Assembly (NCBI GenBank): GCA_009917695.1
Contig: JAACJG010000009.1
Span: 124,001-188,000 of the forward strand
DNA length: 64,000 nucleotides
Source: Candidatus Rifleibacterium amylolyticum
GTDB taxonomy: Bacteria > Muiribacteriota > Ozemobacteria > Ozemobacterales > Ozemobacteraceae
Direction of reading: 5' to 3'
Positions 16,329 to 26,004 of this stretch are shown piece by piece (positions within the stretch are counted from its first letter, which is position 1; every line of letters starts with the position of its first letter). Position numbers and translations under genes: made by a program. The notes beneath the pieces are model-generated. The model was given only the letters and a program-made list of their open reading frames with translations. It did not search any database and had not been told where the DNA came from.

Positions 16329-19143
16329 CTGCCGGCTCCTTCGTCATATTCTTGATTACCAGCATTGTCAGGTCGTCCTGTTGCGGGCCGCCAGCCATAA
16401 AGTTATCCCATACCGCCTTCATCTTTGCCACTGTCGCGGCCGGCGACAACTTCGACATTTTAGCCAGCTCAAGATACATTGCTTCGTGCCCGTATATTCT
16501 GCCATCAGGAGCCTGGCATTCGATCAGGGCGTCTGTATAAGAAAACAGTGCATCACCTTGAGACAATAAAATGGTGCGATGCTCAGGCTTTCTTTTGCTC
16601 TCACGCACGCCAAGCGGCATACCTGTCAGCGAAATTTCTTCTACACTGCCATCTTTTCTTATTATCAAAGGCCAGTTGTGCCCGGCATTAATAAGCTGCA
16701 AAGTGCAGTCGGCGCTATCCAGCAGCATAAAAAGCATGGTCATCATTTTTTTGCGTTTAACCGTCTGCAGCAATATCGAAGAGATTCTGCCAGGCAATTC
16801 TGTGAAGTTAAGACCATCACGACAGGCCTTAAAAACTGTTGCCTTGGCCATTGCCATGCATAATGCGGCAGAAGTGCCATGTCCACTGACATCGCCAATC
16901 AGAAAAAGATATCGGTGCTCATCGAGTTTGACGTAATCGCAGTAGTCACCACCCAGATCGGCCGCAGCCAGATTGAAAATTTCGGTGTCGAATCCGTCAA
17001 TTTTCAGCTTTTCCTGCGGAAAAAGCGCTTCCTGAACAGATCTCGCCAGCTGCATCTCATTAAGTTCGTCAACCATCTCGTTAAAGGCCTTACCAAGCTC
17101 ACCGAACTCATCGCCGACATCTATCTCTACTCTGGCTTCGGGTCGACGCTGTTTTACCATGTGCATACCGCGATCGAGTTCAGTTACCGGCTTCAAAAAT
17201 GTTTCGGTGAGCAGGCGGGCTATTAAAAGCGCGACTCCGAATATTATCGCTATACTTGTTGCCAGCAGATAATAAAGGACTCTGACCGGCTGTCGAATCT
17301 TCTGCTCATCGGTAAGATTTATCAGACTGTACGGAGCCAGAACTCGACCGGGATACGCCAGCGCAAGCCACCTGCGACCTGCAGCCGATATTCGCCGCAA
17401 CTGGGGTTTCCCGGTGAGTATGGCGGCACGCATAAGAATTTCTGACTCCTCAGTCGCCTGAAAGCCTTCACTGAGCCATGTCTGCCGCGATGCATCGAAA
17501 ACGGCAAGAGGCTCGTCACCAGCGCGCACGACTTTCTTCAAAAAGTTCTTGCGCGCAATGTCTCTTGCCTGAAATACGCTGATAACAGCAGCTGGATGGC
17601 CTGGCACATCAATAAAATTCCAGTACCACATAAGCTCGTTCAACCCGAACCTGACATTGTGCAGCTGACCAGGAGCCGAGGTGATAGTGGCAAAACCGAA
17701 GTCAGTACTGCCGAAAATATCATTGAGCACAGGATCCTGTTTGCGTCTGAGCTCAATTTTTTCTGCACGCATTCGATGCGCCAGCCGCTTTTCTATCAAA
17801 TAGCGCAGATATGCGTCAACCGATTTCTCAAGCCCCTCGAACCAGCTTCCCTTGTTCAAGGCCCCGAGAGACTCGCCGTCGAGTGCCATCAGATCGATTC
17901 GGATGGCCTGCCCTGAAGCCAGCATCGACTCTGCCGCAGCCTGACAACTGATTTCGGTAGAATCTTTAAGCAACATTTCGTGAAGCACATTACAGTGCCG
18001 CACAAAGTTTCTTTCTTCTTCGGCAAAATCGTCCTCGATTGCGGTAAGCCTGGTAACAACATCATTTTCGAGGCGTGACCACAAAACCTTCTCATGCGTC
18101 GAAATCGCAGTAACACCGGTCAAGAGCAGACCGGCGGTCGGAATCGCAATAGCGACAAGAAGAAGAGCCAGAAGCTTGCTGCCGGTGCGCATATAGATTT
18201 TTTGCAGATCGAACGATCGACTGAACAGAAGAGCGATCATGCCCGTTGCCAAAACAGCAAACAGAAGGTTGAGCATCCCCGTGGCATTTCTATATCTGTT
18301 GTCAGCCAGTTCTCTCGACCCTAGAAAGACACCAGAACCTGTGTTTATTGTGATCCAAAGCCTGCCGGCATGTACCAGACCTTCTGAAGAGCTCTTCTCG
18401 ACCTGACTGCGCATATAATTAAAATCTGCATGCTGATCGCTAGTAAAAACCGGGGCATCCTGCTCGTGATTCCAGAAAGCCAGCCGCAGATCACTGGCAA
18501 AATGCTTTCTGAATGGGCCAGAAAGGATCTGTTGCGGCTTGAGCACCGGAAAGACAATTACCACAACGCCAGCAAGACTATCTGGTGATTTTCGTTTCCA
18601 GAATAGATAACCGCTGCTGCGGCGTTTTTTGAGACTAAGCAGCTGTCCCTCATGATTTTTGATTACACCGGCGCTGGCTTCGGCACCCAGAAGAATCTGC
18701 AGTCGCTTTAACTGACGTTGCTCATCGCCTTTGCTGTATTCTGGAGTTTCTGCAAGAATATCCCAGAGTTTGCCAACGACAAAGCGATTAGGAGGAGAAT
18801 AACCCGGCAGATTTTCAGGCATTCCGAGATTGTCGAACATATAGATCGCCATATCCTGCCCGCAAATCGACTGCACCTTTCTGATTACTGCTAACCGGGA
18901 TTCCTGCTGGTTATCTTCACTCAGCATCTCCGGCATCATGCTTTCAATAACTCTGAAATAGAAGCTGCCCGGCGAACTGGCATCGGCGATTCTTATCAGC
19001 TCATGTCGCAGTTCCGTTTTTGCTGAGTCAAAATCCTCGCTTTGACGCTGATCAAGTATTCTCCCGGCTGCCAGATAGAGCGATGTCGCCGGCAGCAGGC
19101 CAAAAATAAAGACTACCAGCAGTTTGCCCCAGAAAGATTTCAT
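16318..19143 (-). CDS. Membrane HAMP + SpoIIE-family (PP2C-type) serine phosphatase, paralogue of the adjacent gene
   Basis: 941 aa; same architecture; DLGGDYCDYVKLDEHRYLFLIGDVSGHGTSAALCMAMAKA; QDDLTMLVI. Confidence 0.88.
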   Translation of the reverse strand: MKSFWGKLLVVFIFGLLPATSLYLAAGRILDQRQSEDFDSAKTELRHELIRIADASSPGSFYFRVIESMMPEMLSEDNQQESRLAVIRKVQSICGQDMAIYMFDNLGMPENLPGYSPPNRFVVGKLWDILAETPEYSKGDEQRQLKRLQILLGAEASAGVIKNHEGQLLSLKKRRSSGYLFWKRKSPDSLAGVVVIVFPVLKPQQILSGPFRKHFASDLRLAFWNHEQDAPVFTSDQHADFNYMRSQVEKSSSEGLVHAGRLWITINTGSGVFLGSRELADNRYRNATGMLNLLFAVLATGMIALLFSRSFDLQKIYMRTGSKLLALLLVAIAIPTAGLLLTGVTAISTHEKVLWSRLENDVVTRLTAIEDDFAEEERNFVRHCNVLHEMLLKDSTEISCQAAAESMLASGQAIRIDLMALDGESLGALNKGSWFEGLEKSVDAYLRYLIEKRLAHRMRAEKIELRRKQDPVLNDIFGSTDFGFATITSAPGQLHNVRFGLNELMWYWNFIDVPGHPAAVISVFQARDIARKNFLKKVVRAGDEPLAVFDASRQTWLSEGFQATEESEILMRAAILTGKPQLRRISAAGRRWLALAYPGRVLAPYSLINLTDEQKIRQPVRVLYYLLATSIAIIFGVALLIARLLTETFLKPVTELDRGMHMVKQRRPEARVEIDVGDEFGELGKAFNEMVDELNEMQLARSVQEALFPQEKLKIDGFDTEIFNLAAADLGGDYCDYVKLDEHRYLFLIGDVSGHGTSAALCMAMAKATVFKACRDGLNFTELPGRISSILLQTVKRKKMMTMLFMLLDSADCTLQLINAGHNWPLIIRKDGSVEEISLTGMPLGVRESKRKPEHRTILLSQGDALFSYTDALIECQAPDGRIYGHEAMYLELAKMSKLSPAATVAKMKAVWDNFMAGGPQQDDLTMLVIKNMTKEPADVS

Positions 19144-19311
19144 CAGAATTCCATTACGAATTTTCGCAGCCTTAATTGCAGCTCATGCACCTGCTAAGCT
19201 TAGTGCACCCGGGTAATTTTGTAAACCCCGCCGTTTTCAACCCAGCAATTCTCGGGCAAAAATGCGAAAGTTTTCTTTGTGACTTTGCGAAAATATCAGA
19301 TAGCTTTCGGC

Positions 19312-20256
19312 TCAGTAGCCGGCGGCGATGGCGGCGCGGTAGGCGTCGTAGGCCTCGCGATATTTCTGTAATTTCTGCTGTTTTTCGTTTTCGCTGGCGG
19401 TGGTCGAAGTCACCGCGTCGGTATATTCGCGGTAGGCGTTTTCATAGTCTGAATGCGCCTGTTTCAGCGTTGAGGTCTGCGGTGCTTTGGCACCGGCCTG
19501 CTCGGTTTGCGCAACCTCAGCTGGCGGAGCCGGTTCTTCGATTTTAACCAGCCCGGGTTCGACAGTGGCCTCTTCTTTGCCTTCTGAACTGCCGATGGCG
19601 GCATAGGCTTCATAGCCCTTTTTCAGAAGTTTGCGGCCGATCCAGCGGCCGATACTGCCGCCGATGCTCTTGCCAAGCTTGCTGCCAATAGTAGCTGCAG
19701 CTATAGTGCCAATAATAGGCAATACCAGCGGCCCGCCGCATGAGAAAAATGCGATACCGGCAGCAGCACCCATGGTGCCACCGATAAGGTCGCCGATTAC
19801 GGCGCCGATTGCGTCAGCTGTCAATGAGGCCTTGTTCACAGTTCTGGTGGCATCGATAACCGCGCCAAGATCGACCTTGCGTCCGTCTTTGAGCTTCCAT
19901 TGTGTAACCAGAGCGCTGATTGCCTTGGCAAAAGTTTTGGTAACGATATCTCCGATGCGAAAGCCGAGCATGGCCCCCATACCGGCAGCCAGCGGCCCGC
20001 CGACTGCCGCGCCGAGCACATAGCCGATTCCGGCACCAATCGCGCCGCCCGCCTTCCCGACGACAAAACCAGCTGCACTGGAGGCTGCTTTGGTTATCCA
20101 CCAGTCGCCATCTTTGAGCTGTTCAACCTTCTGTTGAGTTTTGAGTTTGAGGCGCTGAAACAGCGACAGCTCAGCCGCTTCGACAAAAGGCGCCAGCAGC
20201 AGAGACAGCGTTAGCAGCAGGCTCAAAAAACACAACTGTCGAGATGCGAATCTCAT
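19312..20256 (-). CDS. Exported glycine-zipper protein
   Basis: 314 aa; signal peptide; GxxxG-rich segments AAGFVVGKAGGAIGAGIGYVLGAAVGGPLAAGMGAMLGFRIGD. Confidence 0.65.
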   Translation of the reverse strand: MRFASRQLCFLSLLLTLSLLLAPFVEAAELSLFQRLKLKTQQKVEQLKDGDWWITKAASSAAGFVVGKAGGAIGAGIGYVLGAAVGGPLAAGMGAMLGFRIGDIVTKTFAKAISALVTQWKLKDGRKVDLGAVIDATRTVNKASLTADAIGAVIGDLIGGTMGAAAGIAFFSCGGPLVLPIIGTIAAATIGSKLGKSIGGSIGRWIGRKLLKKGYEAYAAIGSSEGKEEATVEPGLVKIEEPAPPAEVAQTEQAGAKAPQTSTLKQAHSDYENAYREYTDAVTSTTASENEKQQKLQKYREAYDAYRAAIAAGY

Positions 20257-20352
20257 TTAAAACTCCATGCACTCAGAGATATGTACATAGATTATAAGAA
20301 AAACCACCCCACCCCGCAATGCCATGGCGCTCGACAGTAACCTCCCGGGTTC

Positions 20353-21435
20353 TCAGTTCTGAATCAGTGCCATGACTGAACCTGGGGCAATACTTATGCA
20401 GACATCATCACCCGGAGCACGGCCAACAATCTCTGACAGATCAGCTTCGACCAGCAGGCTGAAATTCTTTTGCGGGCAGCGCAGCACCAGCGTAGCGGTT
20501 CTGCCCTTTTTGAATATGTTTTCAATTACACAGCCTCTTATCGCGCCGGCAAAGTCTGAACTGCAGATGCTGATATCGGATGCCCTGATTCCGAGTTTAT
20601 AACAGGTTTCTGCCATGTCATCACGGCCCAGGGTCGGATAACTGGCAGAAACTGCGAGCTTCGTTTCGAGCGCGGGAGAATAGAACTCGCAGAAACCGTT
20701 ACTGCGACCTTCAAATCTCGCCGGCAGAAAATTTTCCACGCCAAGAATACAGGCTGCCGAAACGGTTTTCGGAAAGCAGAAAACCTCGCTTTTCGGCCCC
20801 GTATCGACAAGTTCGCCATTGGCGATGAGACTGAGATCATCGCCGAGGAGCTGCGCCTCTTCGAGATCGTGCGTAACCAGAAGCATTGTCCATTTGCGGT
20901 CGACCTGCAGTTGTTTCAGATAATGCCATAGTTTACGCTTTAACCCGAGATTGAGCGACGAGAATGGTTCATCGAGGAGAATAAGCTGGCTGTCGGAAAT
21001 GATAGCCCGCGCCAGTGCCGTTCGATGCCTTTCACCACCGCTGAGATGGTCGATATGACGATCGAGCAGATGCGCGATATCTAGTTCGACCGCAAGCGGC
21101 TGCAGGCGTCGATCGGCCTCTTCCCTGCCAATGCCCTTTATTCGCAATCCGTAGCAGATATTTTCGCGCACCAGCATATTCGGAAACAGGCATAGATCCT
21201 GAGGGAGATAGGAAATATTACGCTGTTCAGGTTCGACCATACTGATATCGCGGCCGGCAAAGATGATGCTGCCACGTTCGGGGCGACGCAGGCCGGCAAT
21301 TGTTTCGAGCAGCAACGTTTTGCCGCTGCCGGTGGTGCCGACAATAACATGGCAGAGGCCAGACTGCAGATTCAGCGACAGGTTTTTAACCCTGAATTTG
21401 CCGGCCACAATGTTGAGATTTTCTATCTTGAGCAA
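20353..21435 (-). CDS. modC: Molybdate/tungstate-type ABC transporter ATP-binding protein
   Basis: 360 aa; Walker A GTTGSGKT, signature LSGGERHRTALARAI, Walker B LILLDEPFSSLN; adjacent to permease and ModA-like protein. Confidence 0.8.
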   Translation of the reverse strand: MLKIENLNIVAGKFRVKNLSLNLQSGLCHVIVGTTGSGKTLLLETIAGLRRPERGSIIFAGRDISMVEPEQRNISYLPQDLCLFPNMLVRENICYGLRIKGIGREEADRRLQPLAVELDIAHLLDRHIDHLSGGERHRTALARAIISDSQLILLDEPFSSLNLGLKRKLWHYLKQLQVDRKWTMLLVTHDLEEAQLLGDDLSLIANGELVDTGPKSEVFCFPKTVSAACILGVENFLPARFEGRSNGFCEFYSPALETKLAVSASYPTLGRDDMAETCYKLGIRASDISICSSDFAGAIRGCVIENIFKKGRTATLVLRCPQKNFSLLVEADLSEIVGRAPGDDVCISIAPGSVMALIQN

Positions 21436-21441
21436 CGTCGC

Positions 21442-22218
21442 TTACCTCGATGAAATAAAACGCGAAAAGTAGAGAACCAGCAGGCTGACACAGATCAACA
21501 ATGCGATTGCTCCAACGGCGCCTTCGATGTCGGCGCTGGCCAGCCGCATGTAAATCGAGATTGGCAGTGTCTCGGTGCGCATGGCGATGGTGCCTGCCAC
21601 CGTAATCGTAGCACCAAACTCGCCCATGGCCTTGGCCCAGGTAAGAATCGCTGCGGCAAACAGGCCACGCCGCGCATTCGGCAGCACTACCGTGCGAAAA
21701 GCCGCAAAACTACCGGCTCCAAGGCTGCGCGCCATGTCGTCATAACGGGTCGGCACCTCGTCGAATGCGGCTTTGCAAAGCCGCACCGACACGCCAAGCA
21801 CAGCGACGAACTGCGCCAGGATGATGCCGTAAATCGTGAAAACAAACTGCTGAAGATTATTTTGAACCCAGATACCAGCAGAGGTGCTGAAAAAGATAAG
21901 GATCATGGCTCCGAGTGCCGCCGGAGAAACGAAAAGCGGCAGTTCTAGCATGGTATCGACGATGCGTCGCCCGACAAAATCATGCCGCGACAGGGCAAAG
22001 CCGGCAGGCAGCGCGACCAGGCCAGCGATAAAAACAACCAGAGTGGCAGCGAATACGCTGGTTTTTATGGCATGCAGGGTGCGCGCCGAAGAAAACAGCG
22101 CCTGTAGAGAATCGACTGACAGGAAAGTGGTCAGAGAGGCTATCAGAGCAGCGTATATCAGAAACGTCAACAGCGCTATCGCTATGCCGGCACGTCGGAA
22201 TGTCATTTGGGCTGCCAA
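21442..22218 (-). CDS. modB: Molybdate/tungstate-type ABC transporter permease
   Basis: 258 aa; polytopic; EAA-like loop KAAFDEVPTRYDDMARSLGAGSFAAFRTVVLPNARRGLFAAAILTWAKAMGEFGATI. Confidence 0.85.
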   Translation of the reverse strand: MAAQMTFRRAGIAIALLTFLIYAALIASLTTFLSVDSLQALFSSARTLHAIKTSVFAATLVVFIAGLVALPAGFALSRHDFVGRRIVDTMLELPLFVSPAALGAMILIFFSTSAGIWVQNNLQQFVFTIYGIILAQFVAVLGVSVRLCKAAFDEVPTRYDDMARSLGAGSFAAFRTVVLPNARRGLFAAAILTWAKAMGEFGATITVAGTIAMRTETLPISIYMRLASADIEGAVGAIALLICVSLLVLYFSRFISSR

Positions 22219-23057
22219 CTTTCAGGCAGCTGCCAGCTGCCGCCAACCGGCTTGTCGGCGCCAAGCCAGGCGGCTGCTTCTTCTACAGATGTGAAGTATT
22301 TGTACTGGCGGTAGTATTGCCGACCTTCATCTGAAATGACAAAGTCGATGAACTGCTGCGCCAGCTCCGGTTGCTGGCTGAAAGTAGAAATAGCGACGGG
22401 AATATAACCGATACGTATGACCTCTTCTTTGGCCAGAGGAACCGTTTCGATTCTTTCGGGATCCCAGTGTTCGAACACCCGCCAGCCAATAACAGCGTCA
22501 ACGGTGGCCAGCGAAATCGACGTTGCGGTCTTCTCGCAGCTTTCCGGGTAATTTACGATATTGGCTTTTACCGCTGCGACTTCTTCGGGTTTGAGGTTCT
22601 TTTCGAGAATTTCTATGGCATAGAGCCCGACGCAGACGCCTTCGGGATTGGCAATGGCGACGCGCAGACCAGGTCTGGCAAGATCACGCAGGCTTTTTAT
22701 CCCTTTGGGATTGCCCTTTCTGACGTTGATCGCATTGACCAGATAAACCACCTTGCGCTCGCTTTCGGGAACTACGAGACCATTCACCTTTGCTTTTTCC
22801 ATATAATCCGACGACCCTGGAAAATACACATCACCGGTTCTACCAAGCTGCATCTGCGAAAGAACGTAACCTGAGCCGCCGAAAATGAGGTCAACCTTGA
22901 CGCCGGTTTTGGCGGTGAACGCGGCTGCAACGAGTTCGGTCGGTGGCTTGCTCGCCGCGCCTGCAAGAACCAGCAGACTCTGCCCGGCTGCCAAGGTGGT
23001 AGAAAGACTCCAGAGAATCATCAAAACAATTTTTTTCAAGCATTTGAGATGTGACAT
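22203..23057 (-). CDS. modA: Molybdate/tungstate-type substrate-binding protein
   Basis: 284 aa; signal peptide; LLVLAGAASKPPTELVAAAFTAKTGVKVDLIFGGSGYVLSQMQLGRTGDVYFPGS. Confidence 0.85.
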   Translation of the reverse strand: MSHLKCLKKIVLMILWSLSTTLAAGQSLLVLAGAASKPPTELVAAAFTAKTGVKVDLIFGGSGYVLSQMQLGRTGDVYFPGSSDYMEKAKVNGLVVPESERKVVYLVNAINVRKGNPKGIKSLRDLARPGLRVAIANPEGVCVGLYAIEILEKNLKPEEVAAVKANIVNYPESCEKTATSISLATVDAVIGWRVFEHWDPERIETVPLAKEEVIRIGYIPVAISTFSQQPELAQQFIDFVISDEGRQYYRQYKYFTSVEEAAAWLGADKPVGGSWQLPESWQPK

Positions 23058-23403
23058 GGTCGCCTCATATTTAATTCTTCATAATTATTGTATCATTTCT
23101 AAGTTCTATTTACGTATGCGGAACAAAAAATCTCAGCAATTCCGGGTGAGAAGTCCAGCCTACGATTACACCCATTTCGGTCATTCTACACGTAACGTAG
23201 CGAAGTCGCAGGATCCACTTATCGACGCGCGAAGGTTCTCTCAAACGCCTGTTCCAATCAGTGTGTTCTGCTGTTACTGTAGGCTGACGAGAATTGCTGA
23301 CAAAATCATGAGCTATCAGAAATATTCAGCAGAGTAATGCAAAATTATCGGCAGCTCAAAGCAATTCTGGAGGAAAACCCCTGTCATTAGGCCTTCACAA
23401 GAC

Positions 23404-23419
23404 TGGCACGATTATTGCA
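23404..23419 (+). promoter_or_regulatory. Predicted sigma-54 (RpoN) -24/-12 promoter
   Basis: TGGCACGattaTTGCA matches TGGCACG-N4-TTGCW exactly; 140 bp upstream of the ATG at 23560, same strand. Confidence 0.75.
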
Positions 23420-23559
23420 AGAAAACTGCTTCCGCCAAATCAGGTGTGAACGCGCTTGAGTCGTAGTATCTAATGCAGCTGTCACGCATTTCTGAAAAAT
23501 TAGTGTTTCTGCAAAAAAATGCTGGTATCCTTTAGCTATCATTATCGAGAGGTGATTCG

Positions 23560-24213
23560 ATGAAAAAGAAAGCCCTGTTTCTCGCCCTCGCTCTTGCCGG
23601 GTCAACGACCGCGCACGCCCAGACCGCTGCACAGCCTGAAACAGCGCAAAAAGAATCTGACAGCACCGAAACAACATCTCATAAGGCTGTCAGCGAGATC
23701 GATAAGCTTACCATCATCGAATCACTGCAGACGATCAAAAAGGATCCATCGCAGGTGAAGTTTCACAGCGCCATGTGTTACGACATGGCCATGCCGCCGG
23801 AATATACGACATTCTCATGCCCGACATGCGGCACTGAAACGCAATATAGTTACCAGTCTTATCAGGGCGAGGTCGCTAACCGGGTAGCCTATCTGATACG
23901 CTCAATAGGTCAGATAAAGGCGAAAACCGAGGTGGATTTTTCAGACTTCTGCAACAAATGCAGTAAAGACAACGACGGCCAGCCCAAACTTAAATTCACC
24001 ACCCATTGCCTCGACTGCTCGCAGACCTTCACCTGGACAGCCAATACCATAGAAGAGCTCGAGCAGCTCAGCCTGCTGTTCGTGAGCTTTCCGGTGACCG
24101 AAGTCGATCAGGGTCATCTCGGACAGCAGAAGATCGAGCCCGAAAAACTTTCTGAATATCTGTCGAATAGACTGCTCTGTCCGGCCTGCCGCGAAAAACA
24201 CGGGCTGAAGTAA
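23560..24213 (+). CDS. Exported Cys-rich (multi-CxxC) protein, copy 1
   Basis: 217 aa; signal peptide MKKKALFLALALAGSTTAHAQ; KFHSAMCYDMAMPPEYTTFSCPTCG; CNKC, CLDC, CPAC; SD gagaggtg. Confidence 0.75.
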   Translation: MKKKALFLALALAGSTTAHAQTAAQPETAQKESDSTETTSHKAVSEIDKLTIIESLQTIKKDPSQVKFHSAMCYDMAMPPEYTTFSCPTCGTETQYSYQSYQGEVANRVAYLIRSIGQIKAKTEVDFSDFCNKCSKDNDGQPKLKFTTHCLDCSQTFTWTANTIEELEQLSLLFVSFPVTEVDQGHLGQQKIEPEKLSEYLSNRLLCPACREKHGLK

Positions 24214-24226
24214 TCAGGAGAAACTT

Positions 24227-24910
24227 ATGAAAAGATCCAGCAAAATAGCCGGAATCGCGATGGCAACACTGATGACGGTCAGCAATAGCCCGGCAATCGC
24301 TGAAGAGAACACTGGATGCGCCGCATGCAGTGAATCATCCGGTAATAACGGCGAAACTGCCAGTGTTGCTAGCGACCGCTCTCTCGCGCGCCAGAAACTG
24401 ATCGATGCCCTCAAAAGCATGAAGAATCAGCCTGAGCAGATCGAGTTTCATTCGGCCATGTGTTACAAAATGGCTATGCCACCGGCAACGGTTGACTATA
24501 CCTGCCCCGGCTGCGGTGCAAATACCATTCACGAATACAACAGTCCGGCTGGCGAAATGGTGCGACAGATCGCCAGCGTTCGCCGGGCGTTGCCAAATCT
24601 GCCGGTAAAGATAACTCTAGATGAAACCGCTCTTTGCAGCAAATGCAGCAAAAGCGAACGCGCCAGACTGGCTTTTACCAGTGAGTGCGGCAAATGCGGC
24701 ACCAGTTTCACCTGGGAAATCAAGGACAGCAACGATCTCGACAAACTCGGCTGGCTGTTTCTTGATTATCCGGTCAAATCTATAGATGACGGCCCCGGCC
24801 GCGGGCCATTAAATAACCCGGACAAAGTGCGGGCGATGGTCGAATTCGTTTCGAGCTGCACCTTCTGTCCGAAGTGCATCAAAGAACTTCAGCTGAATTA
24901 CGAGAATTAA
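24227..24910 (+). CDS. Exported Cys-rich (multi-CxxC) protein, paralogue copy 2
   Basis: 227 aa; EFHSAMCYKMAMPPATVDYTCPGCG, CSKC, CGKC, CTFCPKC; colinear with copy 1. Confidence 0.75.
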   Translation: MKRSSKIAGIAMATLMTVSNSPAIAEENTGCAACSESSGNNGETASVASDRSLARQKLIDALKSMKNQPEQIEFHSAMCYKMAMPPATVDYTCPGCGANTIHEYNSPAGEMVRQIASVRRALPNLPVKITLDETALCSKCSKSERARLAFTSECGKCGTSFTWEIKDSNDLDKLGWLFLDYPVKSIDDGPGRGPLNNPDKVRAMVEFVSSCTFCPKCIKELQLNYEN

Positions 24911-24912
24911 AC

Positions 24913-26004
24913 ATGAAAAGACTTTATCCTGACGTCACCGTTCCTAAAACCGCAGTCCTTGAACTGACCAGCGCCTGCAATCACCGCTGCGTCTTCTGCT
25001 CAACCCCATGGGATGCCGATTCACCTGATACCGGCAAGTTCAGCTGCCGCGACGAACTCAGCACAGCCGAATGGAAAAAATGCATTGACTTCATTATTGG
25101 TAAAGGCGTTCACGGCTTTGCTTTTACCGGCGGCGAGCCTTTTCTGCGTCAGGATCTTTTCGAACTCATAGATTATGTTAAAAGCAAAACGGCTCGCCAC
25201 CCCGAATTTGGCGCTGATGGCCGAGTCTGTGGCCATAAAGAAAAGCCGCTCGAACTGACGATCATCACCAATGGTCGACTTGTTACCAGTGAGCATGCTG
25301 TTCGGCTTAAAGATAAGGTCGATGCCGTCGTCGTCAGCCTGCCCGGTCTCAAGACCTATTCTGAGCTTACCGGCGGCGGTAACGCCGCCGAGGCGCTGCG
25401 CACTATCACTCTGCTGGCACAGCAGAAAGTGCCTGTTGTAGTGAGCATCTGTGTTACCTCACGCAACCTGCCCGAGCTGTTCGAAAACATTTCGGCCGGC
25501 TTTCTCGCCGGTGCTGATCAACTGCTGCTCAATCGCTTTCTGCCCGGTGGCCGCGGCACCATTCATCAAGAGCTTTGCCTGTCAGCCGAACAGGTCAAAA
25601 AAATGCTGCGCATCGCCGACGAAGTCTGCACCGCGGCCAACCGTTACGGCACCGTTGGCACCGAACTGCCGCTCTGTCTCTGTAACGAAAAGTATAACAT
25701 GCTCACAGTCGGGACTCAGTGTGCCGGCGGCGTCGAGTTTTTTGCCATAGCCCCCGACGGCAGCGTGCGCCCCTGCAACCATTCGCCGGTGAATCTCGGC
25801 AACTATCAGGATCTCGAAATCGCCATCGCATCAGAATACTGGCAGACCTTCAAAACCCGCGAATATCTGCCAACCATGTGCAACAGCTGTCAACACATGC
25901 TCAAATGCGACGGCGGCTGCCGCGAAGCCGCCCACATCGCCGGCGGCGCCCTCGACTCCCCCGACCCGGTGTTCAACAATTTTAAGCAATCTGCTATTCA
26001 ATAA
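24913..26004 (+). CDS. Radical SAM protein with SPASM-like C-terminal Cys cluster
   Basis: CNHRCVFCSTPW (CxxxCxxC); FTGGEPFL; C-terminal CAGGVEFFAIAPDGSVRPCNH...CNSCQHMLKCDGGCREAAH. ORF track starts at 24874; ATG at 24913 fits better. Confidence 0.88.
   Translation: MKRLYPDVTVPKTAVLELTSACNHRCVFCSTPWDADSPDTGKFSCRDELSTAEWKKCIDFIIGKGVHGFAFTGGEPFLRQDLFELIDYVKSKTARHPEFGADGRVCGHKEKPLELTIITNGRLVTSEHAVRLKDKVDAVVVSLPGLKTYSELTGGGNAAEALRTITLLAQQKVPVVVSICVTSRNLPELFENISAGFLAGADQLLLNRFLPGGRGTIHQELCLSAEQVKKMLRIADEVCTAANRYGTVGTELPLCLCNEKYNMLTVGTQCAGGVEFFAIAPDGSVRPCNHSPVNLGNYQDLEIAIASEYWQTFKTREYLPTMCNSCQHMLKCDGGCREAAHIAGGALDSPDPVFNNFKQSAIQ

Noticed and set aside
23057-23130. Molybdate (Moco) riboswitch or ModE box upstream of modA
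   Set aside because: No convincing conserved core or ModE palindrome could be read in the short AT-rich leader.
22885-23337. 150-aa ORF spanning the modA 5' region and intergenic gap
   Set aside because: Mostly antisense to modA and then repeat-like intergenic sequence; composition not protein-like.
24913-26004. RiPP precursor peptide for the SPASM enzyme
   Set aside because: No short leader-core peptide ORF was found adjacent; the two exported Cys-rich proteins are the only plausible local partners.
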